From: Pseudoalteromonas sp. MSK9-3 | Lineage (GTDB): Bacteria; Pseudomonadota; Gammaproteobacteria; Enterobacterales; Alteromonadaceae | DNA length: 64,000 nucleotides | Direction: 5' to 3' | NCBI RefSeq assembly: GCF_003590335.1 | Contig: NZ_MIET01000024.1 | Location: 240,255-304,254 of the forward strand | Shown: in pieces, positions 56,907 through 64,000 of the stretch | Numbering within the stretch: the stretch's first letter is position 1 | How the letters are laid out: every line of letters starts with the position of its first letter | Notes under the pieces: model-generated | The model's input: the letters and a program-made list of their open reading frames with translations, nothing else | What the model was told of the DNA's origin: nothing | Databases searched by the model: none | Translations under genes and position numbers: made by a program

Positions 56907-56956
56907 GTATCAGAGTGCGTTATCAAACTGATACCCAGATGATACCAAACTGATAC
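56907..56956. promoter_or_regulatory. Repeated TGATAC half-sites, possible XRE operator
   Basis: CAAACTGATAC occurs at 56924-56934 and 56946-56956, a 22-bp period. GTATCA, the complement of TGATAC, occurs at 56907-56912. Together they form direct and inverted arrangements about 100 bases upstream of the cystatin-like gene and 120 bases from the XRE gene. Regulator assignment is inferred. Confidence 0.45.
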
Positions 56957-57059
56957 TTAGGTGATGCTGTGAATTGGCGTTTGCTCTCTAAACTTAAAGT
57001 AATTTCAAGGTGCTCGTAGAGTACTAAACATAACTTTAAAGATAGCAAAGGAAAATATT

Positions 57060-57629
57060 ATGTCTCAAGCAATTCATAATGTAGGCGCGTTTGGTTCAGT
57101 GGTATTGGCAAAAGACTTTAATCAAGAGTTTATCAGTGCGTTTGAACATATTAATAAACGCGAAGGCGTGAATATTTCGCCACTTGCAGGTCAATCTCAA
57201 GTAGTAAATGGCATTAATTTCGCATTTTATTGTTTTGTTGAGCAGGTTACAGCGCCGGACTTGCCAAAAATTAGCAACTTAGAGCTTATTACGGTATATG
57301 AGAAAGGTGGCACGTATACACAAACGTCAAGTCGAGTGATCAGTGAACCTGTACTTTTTCCGCCGATTGGATCGTTTGATGCAGTTGCACTACGAGCAAA
57401 CTTCACAGATGCAGAAACACAAACCGCAGAGCAAATTGAGTCATTAGTCGGTGTTCATTACGATATATTAGCTGCGCAGCAGCAAGTTGTTGCAGGGCTT
57501 AACTTTGCATTTTACGCAGTGGTTAAACCGGCAACATTGAACGGCCAAGCCTACTTCGCACAAATAAATGCCTATCGTAATTTAGAGGGTAAAATTGAAC
57601 GTGCTGAGTTACACCCAATTCAGCCATAA
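57060..57629 (+). CDS. Cytosolic tandem cystatin-like protein
   Basis: 189 residues, no signal peptide. It consists of two about 95-residue repeats. Each has a helix-like segment followed by the cystatin hairpin: QVVNG at 47-51 (QSQVVNGINFAFYCF) and QVVAG at 142-146 (QQQVVAGLNFAFYAVV). Each is preceded by a conserved Gly near its start (G9/G12 and G104), like the inhibitory Gly of cystatins. The layout of Gly, QxVxG and a following hydrophobic strand is the classic stefin pattern for blocking papain-like cysteine proteases. A function as protease inhibitor is inferred; other cystatin-fold proteins lack it. AAAGGAAAATATT precedes the ATG. Confidence 0.78.
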   Translation: MSQAIHNVGAFGSVVLAKDFNQEFISAFEHINKREGVNISPLAGQSQVVNGINFAFYCFVEQVTAPDLPKISNLELITVYEKGGTYTQTSSRVISEPVLFPPIGSFDAVALRANFTDAETQTAEQIESLVGVHYDILAAQQQVVAGLNFAFYAVVKPATLNGQAYFAQINAYRNLEGKIERAELHPIQP

Positions 57630-57681
57630 TGACTGTTTAAGGTGGCGTGTAATGCGCCACTTTACTTGTAAGCTAATGCTA

Positions 57682-57735
57682 AATAAGGCAAATAAGGCAA
57701 ATAAGGCAAATAAAGTAAATAAAGTAAATAAAGGC
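57682..57735. repeat. Nine-base tandem repeat, six units
   Basis: Three AATAAGGCA, two AATAAAGTA and one AATAAAGGC in direct order, in the convergent gap between the cystatin-like and Spondin_N genes. Frames across it read as KAN/KVN repeats and are not called. Confidence 0.92.
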
Positions 57736-57746
57736 AGTGCCCCGAG

Positions 57747-58490
57747 TTATTCCAATAATGTGATTTCAATAAACCCGATATGCGCGTTTGTAGTGAAGTG
57801 GACGCCTAAGTCAAAATCTGAATCTGCCCGCTCACTGGTAAGTAAGGTAATTTTCTCTGGCGGAGTTGTTGCTAAATTTGCGGAGGAGAAGTGTCGACCG
57901 CTGTCGCTGCCCGCATCATACACTTTAAGTTGAATTGTTTGGTTTTGAAGCCATGTATTGTTATTAAATAAAGGTAAGCTATTAACTGCGACAAACCAAT
58001 CAGGGCTTGGTGCTACCATAGATACTAGGGTTAATAGAGAAAATGTTTGGCTTGCTTCAAATGTCATTGTTACGCTGGTGGCATTGCCAGAAATACCTCC
58101 TTCATCAATCAAATAGTTTGATCCGCCTTCGTTCTGGATAGTACTAATCTCATTTTTGAGTGCTGTTTTTGAGCCTGTTTCTGCCATGTTAATGACCCCC
58201 TGTGATGCGAGTGCACCTAATTCGAATAAGGCATTAGGCTGACTATGAGTGAGGCCAACAACAGGAGAAAAATGAGAGTTATTAGGGAAGTTTGTGGGAA
58301 AGTTACTATTTTGCCATGAACGTGTAAAAGTAAGTTGGTATACCACAGAGGTTGCGGGCGTTGTTATCTCTGGAAGCACTGGTGCAGCGGGTGAATTAGT
58401 CGTTGGTTGTTGCTCAGTATTGCTACTGCCACCACACGCCACTAAAAACAATGATATATAAAGTACTGCAGATTTAATAACTCGATTCAT
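57747..58490 (-). CDS. Spondin_N-domain lipoprotein
   Basis: 247 residues. N-terminal lipobox (FLVACGG, Cys about 19) and a low-complexity linker (SSNTEQQPTTNSPAAPVLP). The Spondin_N domain starts near residue 48: VVYQLTFTRSWQNSNFPTNFP, then HFSPVVGLTHSQPNALFELG, ALASQGVINMAETG and PSPDWFVAVNSLPLFNNNTW. The domain is best known from animal extracellular-matrix proteins, with many secreted bacterial members. Surface or periplasmic location is predicted. Function unknown. Confidence 0.88.
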   Translation of the reverse strand: MNRVIKSAVLYISLFLVACGGSSNTEQQPTTNSPAAPVLPEITTPATSVVYQLTFTRSWQNSNFPTNFPNNSHFSPVVGLTHSQPNALFELGALASQGVINMAETGSKTALKNEISTIQNEGGSNYLIDEGGISGNATSVTMTFEASQTFSLLTLVSMVAPSPDWFVAVNSLPLFNNNTWLQNQTIQLKVYDAGSDSGRHFSSANLATTPPEKITLLTSERADSDFDLGVHFTTNAHIGFIEITLLE

Positions 58491-58766
58491 ATAGCACCTG
58501 GTTAATTAATGAACACCACCAATACTTAGACCTGATCGTGTGTTATTTACTTTCACTGCACACCACAACATCACAATAAAAGCGCACGTGTATTCTTTTT
58601 TAATCGATTAAATGATTATAAAAGTACTTCTTATCATACAGTTAAAGCGGTGAAGGCGTGGTGAGCTGGGGGAGAGTTTAATTATGCATAATATTAGAAT
58701 ATTCTATGGTATGACCAAACTATGATTTAAGTTATAATTCGGCTCTTTTTCCTGCAGGTACCCTCT

Positions 58767-60947
58767 ATGAGCGCACTTAAAGCTGAACGGTCGTTATTCT
58801 CTTATCCTAAATACTGGGCAGAATGCTATGGTGTTGCACCATTTCTTCCTACGACACGTCAAGAAATGGATGAGTTGGGCTGGGACAGCTGCGACATTGT
58901 ACTTGTAACCGGTGATGCATATGTCGACCACCCAAGCTTTGGTATGGCTGTGATTGGCAGGGTGCTAGAAGCGCAAGGGTTTAGGGTCGGTATTATTGCC
59001 CAGCCTGATTGGTCTAGCAAAGAAGCATTTATGTCGCTTGGTCAGCCAAACTTATTTTTTGGTGTCACTGCGGGTAATATGGACTCCATGATCAACCGAT
59101 ATACTGCTGAGAAGCGTATGCGTCACGATGATGCATATACACCCGGTAATGTTGGTGGTATGCGCCCTGACAGAGCGGTTGTGGTATATAGTCAGCGATG
59201 CAGAGAAGCATATAAAGAAGTACCATTAGTTATTGGTGGCATAGAAGCAAGTTTACGTCGTATTGCACATTATGATTATTGGCAGGAAAAAGTACGACGC
59301 AGTATTATTTTTGATGCCAAAGCCGACATCTTGATTTACGGTAATGCTGAACGCCCGCTGGTGGAAGTTGCTCATCGAATAGCAAGGGGTGATGCTATTG
59401 CATCAATTCAAGATATTCGTGGTACTGCGGTTATTCGCAAAGAGCCTTTACCTCAGTGGCGCGGAAGTGATTCAACGGCGATAGATAAAGTCGGTAAAAT
59501 TGATCCTATTCCCAATCCTTATGGTGCGGACGATGTTGGCTGTAGCAAATCTGAATTTGCCAAAGCGGGAATTAACCTTGCTGAAGAAGCTGCAAAACCG
59601 ATTACCGTACAGCCACCAAGATTAAAGCCTTGGGAAAAAGTATATGTAAAACTGCCAGCATTCGAACAAGTGAGTGTGAATAAGCCTTTATATGCCCACG
59701 CATCACGTATTTTACATCAAGAAACTAACCCTGGTTGTGCGCGTGCGCTTTTTCAGCGTCATGGCGACCGTTCGGTATGGGTTAATCCGCCCGCATTCCC
59801 TTTAGAAACAGCAGAAATGGATATGGTGTTTGGTTTACCTTATCAACGTGTGCCACACCCAAGCTATGGTGATGCAAAAATTCCTGCTTATGACATGATC
59901 AAAACCTCTGTAAATATTATGCGGGGTTGCTTTGGTGGGTGTAGTTTTTGCTCAATCACCGAGCATGAAGGTCGTATTATTCAAAGTCGCTCTGAAGAGT
60001 CGATTATTGAAGAGATAGAACAAATTCGCGACAAGGTTCCCGGCTTTACTGGGGTGATCTCAGATTTAGGTGGCCCAACTGCTAACATGTATAAATTACG
60101 ATGTAAGAGCAAAAAAGCAGAAAGTACCTGTCGCAGGTTGTCGTGCGTGTACCCTGATATTTGTAAGCATATGGATACCGATCATACTCCAACGATTGAC
60201 CTTTACCGTAAAGCAAGAGATGTTGAGGGCGTGAAAAAAGTCCTAATCGCATCAGGTGTTCGCTATGATTTAGCCATTGAAGACCCGAGATATGTAAAAG
60301 AATTGGTAAGTCACCATGTTGGTGGGTACTTAAAAATTGCACCTGAGCATACTGAGCAAGGCCCATTATCAAAAATGATGAAGCCTGGCATGGGCACATA
60401 TGATCGCTTTAAAGAGCTATTTGATAAATATTCAAAAGAAGCAGGTAAAAAGCAGTATTTGATCCCGTACTTTATCTCTGCGCATCCAGGCACGACAGAT
60501 GAAGACATGGTAAATATGGCGCTTTGGCTTAAAAGTAATGATTTTAAGCTGGACCAAGTGCAAAATTTCTATCCGTCTCCTATGGCCAATGCAACGACCA
60601 TTTATCATACCGAGATGAACTCATTGCGAAACATAAAAAATAACAAAGAAGAAGTCGCAGTGCCTAAAGGAGCAAGACAGCGTCGCTTGCACAAGGCAAT
60701 ATTACGTTATCATGATGCATCGGGCTGGCCTATGATCCGCGAAGCATTACGAAAAATGGGTAAAGCCAATTTAATTGGTAAGGGTCCGAATTGTTTGGTG
60801 CCGGAAGAAAGCCGAAATGAAAAGTCGGCTGGGCACAAAAAGGGAGGTCGCCCTGCTTTGACCCGCCATAGTGGGTTTGGTCAGTTTAAAAAAGCCAATA
60901 CTAAACCAAAAGTAGCGGGTAATCGTCAAAGAAGTGCGCCAAGATAG
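58767..60947 (+). CDS. ygiQ: YgiQ-family radical SAM protein
   Basis: 726 residues, near the usual length of the family. N-terminal cobalamin-binding-like region, then the radical SAM core with CxxxCxxC at about residues 388-395 ([12 protein letters not shown]). The start at 58767 has CAGGTA upstream. The C-terminal extension is basic and of low complexity. Function is not established. A strong terminator follows. Confidence 0.95.
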   Translation: MSALKAERSLFSYPKYWAECYGVAPFLPTTRQEMDELGWDSCDIVLVTGDAYVDHPSFGMAVIGRVLEAQGFRVGIIAQPDWSSKEAFMSLGQPNLFFGVTAGNMDSMINRYTAEKRMRHDDAYTPGNVGGMRPDRAVVVYSQRCREAYKEVPLVIGGIEASLRRIAHYDYWQEKVRRSIIFDAKADILIYGNAERPLVEVAHRIARGDAIASIQDIRGTAVIRKEPLPQWRGSDSTAIDKVGKIDPIPNPYGADDVGCSKSEFAKAGINLAEEAAKPITVQPPRLKPWEKVYVKLPAFEQVSVNKPLYAHASRILHQETNPGCARALFQRHGDRSVWVNPPAFPLETAEMDMVFGLPYQRVPHPSYGDAKIPAYDMIKTSVNIMRGCFGGCSFCSITEHEGRIIQSRSEESIIEEIEQIRDKVPGFTGVISDLGGPTANMYKLRCKSKKAESTCRRLSCVYPDICKHMDTDHTPTIDLYRKARDVEGVKKVLIASGVRYDLAIEDPRYVKELVSHHVGGYLKIAPEHTEQGPLSKMMKPGMGTYDRFKELFDKYSKEAGKKQYLIPYFISAHPGTTDEDMVNMALWLKSNDFKLDQVQNFYPSPMANATTIYHTEMNSLRNIKNNKEEVAVPKGARQRRLHKAILRYHDASGWPMIREALRKMGKANLIGKGPNCLVPEESRNEKSAGHKKGGRPALTRHSGFGQFKKANTKPKVAGNRQRSAPR

Positions 60948-60986
60948 AAAACTGATTGTTTGGCCATAATCAATTATTGCCCCTCT

Positions 60987-61018
60987 AAAACCGCTTATTA
61001 TGAAATGAGCGGTTTTTT
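60987..61018 (+). terminator. Rho-independent terminator after ygiQ
   Basis: AAAACCGCT and AGCGGTTTT with a 12-base loop, followed by TT. Confidence 0.85.
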
Positions 61019-61173
61019 GGTTTCAGCCGGTGTGATCATGTATTAGAACGCTAGGTTCAACGTGATTATGATACGCATAGAGTTGTAACAACTGTATAAA
61101 ACTTCCCCAGTTTGTATGATCTCCTCTATAGTTTAAAGCGTAATTATTCATCGGGCATTGAATTGGGTTCTCT

Positions 61174-63165
61174 ATGTTTAAGTCAATAGCTAGGTATATA
61201 TCAGGCCATTTAACAACAATGGCGCTGCTTCCCTGTGTATTATTAGGCGCTGTCATTTTTTATGATGTTTCTATGTCATTACAGAGAATGAACGATGCAT
61301 ATGACGCAGAATATAATGCGTTTTTTAGTCATGCTGTTTTATCGGTTGTGCATGAGACACAAAAAGAACGCGGCGCGTCGGCGGGGTACATTGGTTCTGG
61401 AGGAAGTAAATTTAAGTCAACGTTAATTAAACAAAGAAGCCTGACAAACAAGTTTGTCTCCCAGCTTGAGGAGAGATCAAAGACATGGCAGTTGTCACAG
61501 CCGATGCAACGAGAATTGATAGAATTTCAAAGAAAATTCGCTAAGCTAGAACAGGTCAGAAGAGACGTTGACAATTTAACAATGTCGTTAGGAGATGCGT
61601 TAAAATACTACACCGATATAAACTTGAAAGGGTTACACATCGTTATAACTGCATCACGATTAAGCAATGACCATATTATTTCCACTGAGCTGTTTTCCAT
61701 ATATAACTTTTCTAATGCCAAAGAGTCAGCAGGGATAGAACGAGCTGTTTTGTCTAATGTGTTATCCAAGGATGAAATGACCCAAGCAGCAAAAATAAAA
61801 CATGTAAGTTTGCTTACTAAGCAAGAAGTATATTTAGAAGAAGCATTAGAAGCTTCACCTCCGTCAATGAAGGCACTTTTTGAAAGAGCACTGGCATCAA
61901 GTGAATTCTCCGAGGTGGACAAATACCGAAGCCTAATTGCTGCAACAAATACCAATTTTAATCTCGATGCAGAAAAATGGTTTTCAGCTGCGACCAAACG
62001 GATCAATGTGTTGAAAAGTGCAGAAGAGCAAGCGCTTGATCTGGTTGATGCCACAGCAATCAACATACAAGAGCGAGCGGTATTAGTGCTCGTCGTTGAA
62101 AGCGTAATTTTAATTGTGGGCTTATTAATTACTTTTGCGCTTTTCTCTGCAATTAAGCTACGACGACGCCAATCACAGAAAATAGCACAGGGGATTCAAG
62201 TGGCAATTAGAAACAAAAATTTGTCTCATGAAATTGCGGTTTTAAGTTCTGATGAATTGGGGGACTCAGCAAAAGACATAAATCACTTAACCATGCAATT
62301 TGAGAATGATCTTGTAGAGTTTGGGCAAGTGTCTCAGAGAATTGCGTCTTCTACTGAAGAAGCATCGCTAGCTATAAACCACAGCAAACAAAATCTTGAA
62401 GAGCAGCAAGATGGTATTAAAACAATTGCAGCCGCATCTGAACAAATGAGCAAAAATATTAAAGTGATTGCCAGTTCAATGAATGAGAACTCTCAAGCAG
62501 CAAGAGTGGTAGCGACTGAATCTATTCGGGGTCAGAAAGTGGTTACAGATGCTGTGAGTGTCATTCAGGATGCGTCTGATGATATGGCTAAATCAGCAGT
62601 CGCAGTAGATGCCTTGAACAACAGGGTTGGAAGTATTACGAGCATGGTTGAGATGATCCGCTCAATTGCAGAACAAACGAATTTGTTAGCACTTAATGCC
62701 GCGATTGAAGCGGCAAGAGCTGGTGAGCAAGGAAGAGGGTTTGCCGTAGTTGCTGATGAGGTAAGGGGCTTAGCCAGTAGAACTCAAAAATCAACAGAAG
62801 AAATTTCAGCATTGGTGTCGGAATTACAGACAAGCTCAAAAGAAGCATCAAGTATTATTATGCAGGGGCAAGATAATGCCGTCCAGGCTGCGCAGCGAGC
62901 ACAGGAAATAAAAGCTGCCTTGAGCCAAATCGTAACACAGGCTCAGCAAGTTGAAACGGTGACTGAATCGGTCTCGCAAAGTACGCAACAACAAAGCGAT
63001 GCGATTAGTGATATTAGTAAAAATATTGCCACTATATTTGATAAATCTGCTGAGAATGTCTCTGGCGCGGAACAAATCGTACAGGCTGCGGTGGCCATAT
63101 CTGATTCGGCGATTGATATGGATAAGCTGATTGCGCAATATAATGTGGCTGAAAATAAACGCTAA
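61174..63165 (+). CDS. Methyl-accepting chemotaxis protein with a NIT sensor domain
   Basis: 663 residues. A first transmembrane helix (about 13-31) and a second (about 304-325) flank a periplasmic NIT domain (about 45-300) with [17 protein letters not shown], typical of nitrate- or nitrite-sensing domains. A HAMP segment follows, then the MCP signalling domain with the hairpin tip [20 protein letters not shown] and [15 protein letters not shown]. Predicted to send chemotaxis signals via CheA/CheW. The ligand is unproven. Confidence 0.95.
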   Translation: MFKSIARYISGHLTTMALLPCVLLGAVIFYDVSMSLQRMNDAYDAEYNAFFSHAVLSVVHETQKERGASAGYIGSGGSKFKSTLIKQRSLTNKFVSQLEERSKTWQLSQPMQRELIEFQRKFAKLEQVRRDVDNLTMSLGDALKYYTDINLKGLHIVITASRLSNDHIISTELFSIYNFSNAKESAGIERAVLSNVLSKDEMTQAAKIKHVSLLTKQEVYLEEALEASPPSMKALFERALASSEFSEVDKYRSLIAATNTNFNLDAEKWFSAATKRINVLKSAEEQALDLVDATAINIQERAVLVLVVESVILIVGLLITFALFSAIKLRRRQSQKIAQGIQVAIRNKNLSHEIAVLSSDELGDSAKDINHLTMQFENDLVEFGQVSQRIASSTEEASLAINHSKQNLEEQQDGIKTIAAASEQMSKNIKVIASSMNENSQAARVVATESIRGQKVVTDAVSVIQDASDDMAKSAVAVDALNNRVGSITSMVEMIRSIAEQTNLLALNAAIEAARAGEQGRGFAVVADEVRGLASRTQKSTEEISALVSELQTSSKEASSIIMQGQDNAVQAAQRAQEIKAALSQIVTQAQQVETVTESVSQSTQQQSDAISDISKNIATIFDKSAENVSGAEQIVQAAVAISDSAIDMDKLIAQYNVAENKR

Positions 63166-63563
63166 GCCAGAGTTTGAGCTTACAGAGTCACTAATTAGTT
63201 AAGTCATGGCTTATATAGATGGAAAAAGGGGCTGTAGGAGGTTTGAGTGAGGTAAAAGGCCCTACGTTTTATAGACTCGCAGTTAAATATTAGGTCCCTT
63301 AACTAAGTAAGGTGGGTAACAAGGTCTCTCTTTATTGAGGTTTTGTATATAAAAGTACCAAAAACACCTGTTTTGATTTAATTTTGCTCGAACACGTTAT
63401 TTTTATCACTTTTCTTCAAATAAACGCTTGCGCTTTTTCTCCATCTCCCTATAATGCGACCCCACTGACACGGAGCAACACGCTGAAAAGCAAATTGAAA
63501 CGAGTCAGCGTCAAGTAAAACTTAGTTTGGCTTTTCACTTAAGAAAACGTTTTAAATTAAGTG
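63166..63563. other. Intergenic region before rrn promoter
   Basis: About 400 bases between the chemoreceptor gene and the rRNA operon promoter. No gene, repeat or strong hairpin. AT-rich upstream of the promoter, consistent with UP-element-like sequence. Confidence 0.5.
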
Positions 63564-63600
63564 TTGACAAAAAAATAGGAAAGCGTAACATGCGCAGCCC
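63564..63600 (+). promoter_or_regulatory. rRNA operon P1-type promoter
   Basis: TTGACA at 63564-63569, 16 bp, TAACAT at 63586-63591, then the discriminator GCGCAGCCC, typical of stringently regulated rrn P1. AAAACGTTTTAAATTAA just upstream could be an UP element. Confidence 0.75.
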
Positions 63601-63635
63601 TAGCGAGATAAAGTAAAGCGCTTAATCATCGCAAC

Positions 63636-63647
63636 GTTCTTTAAAAA
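63636..63647 (+). promoter_or_regulatory. rRNA boxA antitermination site
   Basis: GTTCTTTAAAAA in the rrn leader, close to the boxA consensus TGCTCTTTAACA. Confidence 0.6.
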
Positions 63648-63779
63648 TATGAAGCAATCATCTGTGTGGGCACTCGTACAGATTGAGTTCTAACAGCGAA
63701 CCTTCTTTCTTAGATTGAAGCTAGCAAAAAAATTAGAGTCTCAATTGATTTTCTCTTCGGAGAAACTGAGTGACCAACG

Positions 63780-63866
63780 GAAACAAGTTTACTTGTTTCA
63801 GCACAGTCAATTCGATTTCGAAAGAAATCAAAATCAGAATTCAATGAGCACGAAACTTCGGTTTCA
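63780..63866 (+). other. rRNA leader hairpins
   Basis: Perfect stem GAAACAAG-TTTA-CTTGTTTC at 63780-63799 and the UUCG-tetraloop GAAAC-TTCG-GTTTC at 63853-63866. Probably part of the precursor folding before 16S maturation. Confidence 0.6.
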
Positions 63867-63878
63867 ACAAAACTTTTA

Positions 63879-64000
63879 ATTGAAGAGTTTGATCATGGCT
63901 CAGATTGAACGCTGGCGGCAGGCCTAACACATGCAAGTCGAGCGGTAACAGAGATAGCTTGCTATCTGCTGACGAGCGGCGGACGGGTGAGTAATGCTTG
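63879..64000 (+). rRNA. rrs: 16S ribosomal RNA, 5' part
   Basis: Begins AATTGAAGAGTTTGATCATG and contains the conserved GAACGCTGGCGGCAGGCCTA and GAGCGGCGGACGGGTGAGTA. The gene runs out of the window, so only about 120 bases are present. Confidence 0.98.

Noticed and set aside
57595..57933. 112-codon plus-strand frame overlapping the cystatin-like and Spondin genes
   Set aside because: It starts inside one gene, crosses the 9-bp repeats and overlaps the other in antisense.

Overview
The window is about 64 kb of a marine gammaproteobacterial chromosome, most likely Alteromonadales and close to Pseudoalteromonas. This rests on the moderately AT-rich composition, the closeness of the core proteins (GuaA, GuaB, CysE, GcvTHP, YgfB, PepP, UbiH, UbiI, YgiQ) to gammaproteobacterial forms, the gammaproteobacterial 6S RNA/ygfB/pepP/ubiH/ubiI/gcvTHP neighbourhood, and a typical rrn leader at the right edge. 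The genus is an inference. No phage, plasmid or CRISPR locus was seen.

Left part (1-23.2 kb), mostly core metabolism. It opens with the 3' portion of an M16 peptidase gene, then cysE, xseA divergent from guaB, guaA, tRNA-Trp, a short gene possibly encoding a HolD-like protein, rimI, and a BarA-type hybrid sensor kinase. A 6S RNA gene lies on the minus strand, unlisted by any ORF. Next come the tightly packed ygfB-pepP-ubiH-ubiI operon and the glycine-cleavage genes gcvT, gcvH and gcvP. A LysR regulator faces a small diverged GcvT-like protein just before gcvT. The cell division gene zapA, expected beside 6S RNA, is not there.

Repeat-rich islands. Two long palindromic repeat arrays flank the gcv region: about 0.7 kb of 170/140-bp units after ubiI, and ten units after gcvP, seven of them with exact 52-bp spacing. 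Both use the same TCCTGAC...GTCAGGA hairpin core in opposite orientations. The second array is interleaved with two copies of a larger hairpin-rich element. Next to it lie a truncated secreted-protein remnant, a 49-aa peptide resembling a GG-leader RiPP precursor, and an IS4-family insertion sequence whose transposase is broken by one in-frame stop codon.

Accessory half (27-63 kb). This part has many lineage-variable genes: a thioesterase, a two-domain isochorismatase-like lipoprotein, a PhoBR-like two-component pair, a CadC-like membrane regulator with TolB-like and TPR regions, two serine hydrolases, a membrane-anchored FAD oxidoreductase, a CSS-EAL c-di-GMP phosphodiesterase, DUF6326 and other membrane proteins, a membrane AraC-type regulator, a TauE/SafE exporter, cytochrome b561, LysR and GNAT proteins, a DJ-1/PfpI protein, YjdM, a small XRE regulator, a Spondin_N lipoprotein, YgiQ and a NIT-domain chemoreceptor. 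Two loci stand out. One is a MesX (DUF1852)-MesD methionine synthase pair with four contiguous MetJ-box-like octamers upstream. The other is a 189-aa protein with two cystatin-like domains, each with a QVVxG motif, beside a small XRE regulator and repeated TGATAC half-sites. The window ends in an rRNA operon: P1 promoter with GC-rich discriminator, boxA, leader hairpins and the first ~120 nt of 16S rRNA.
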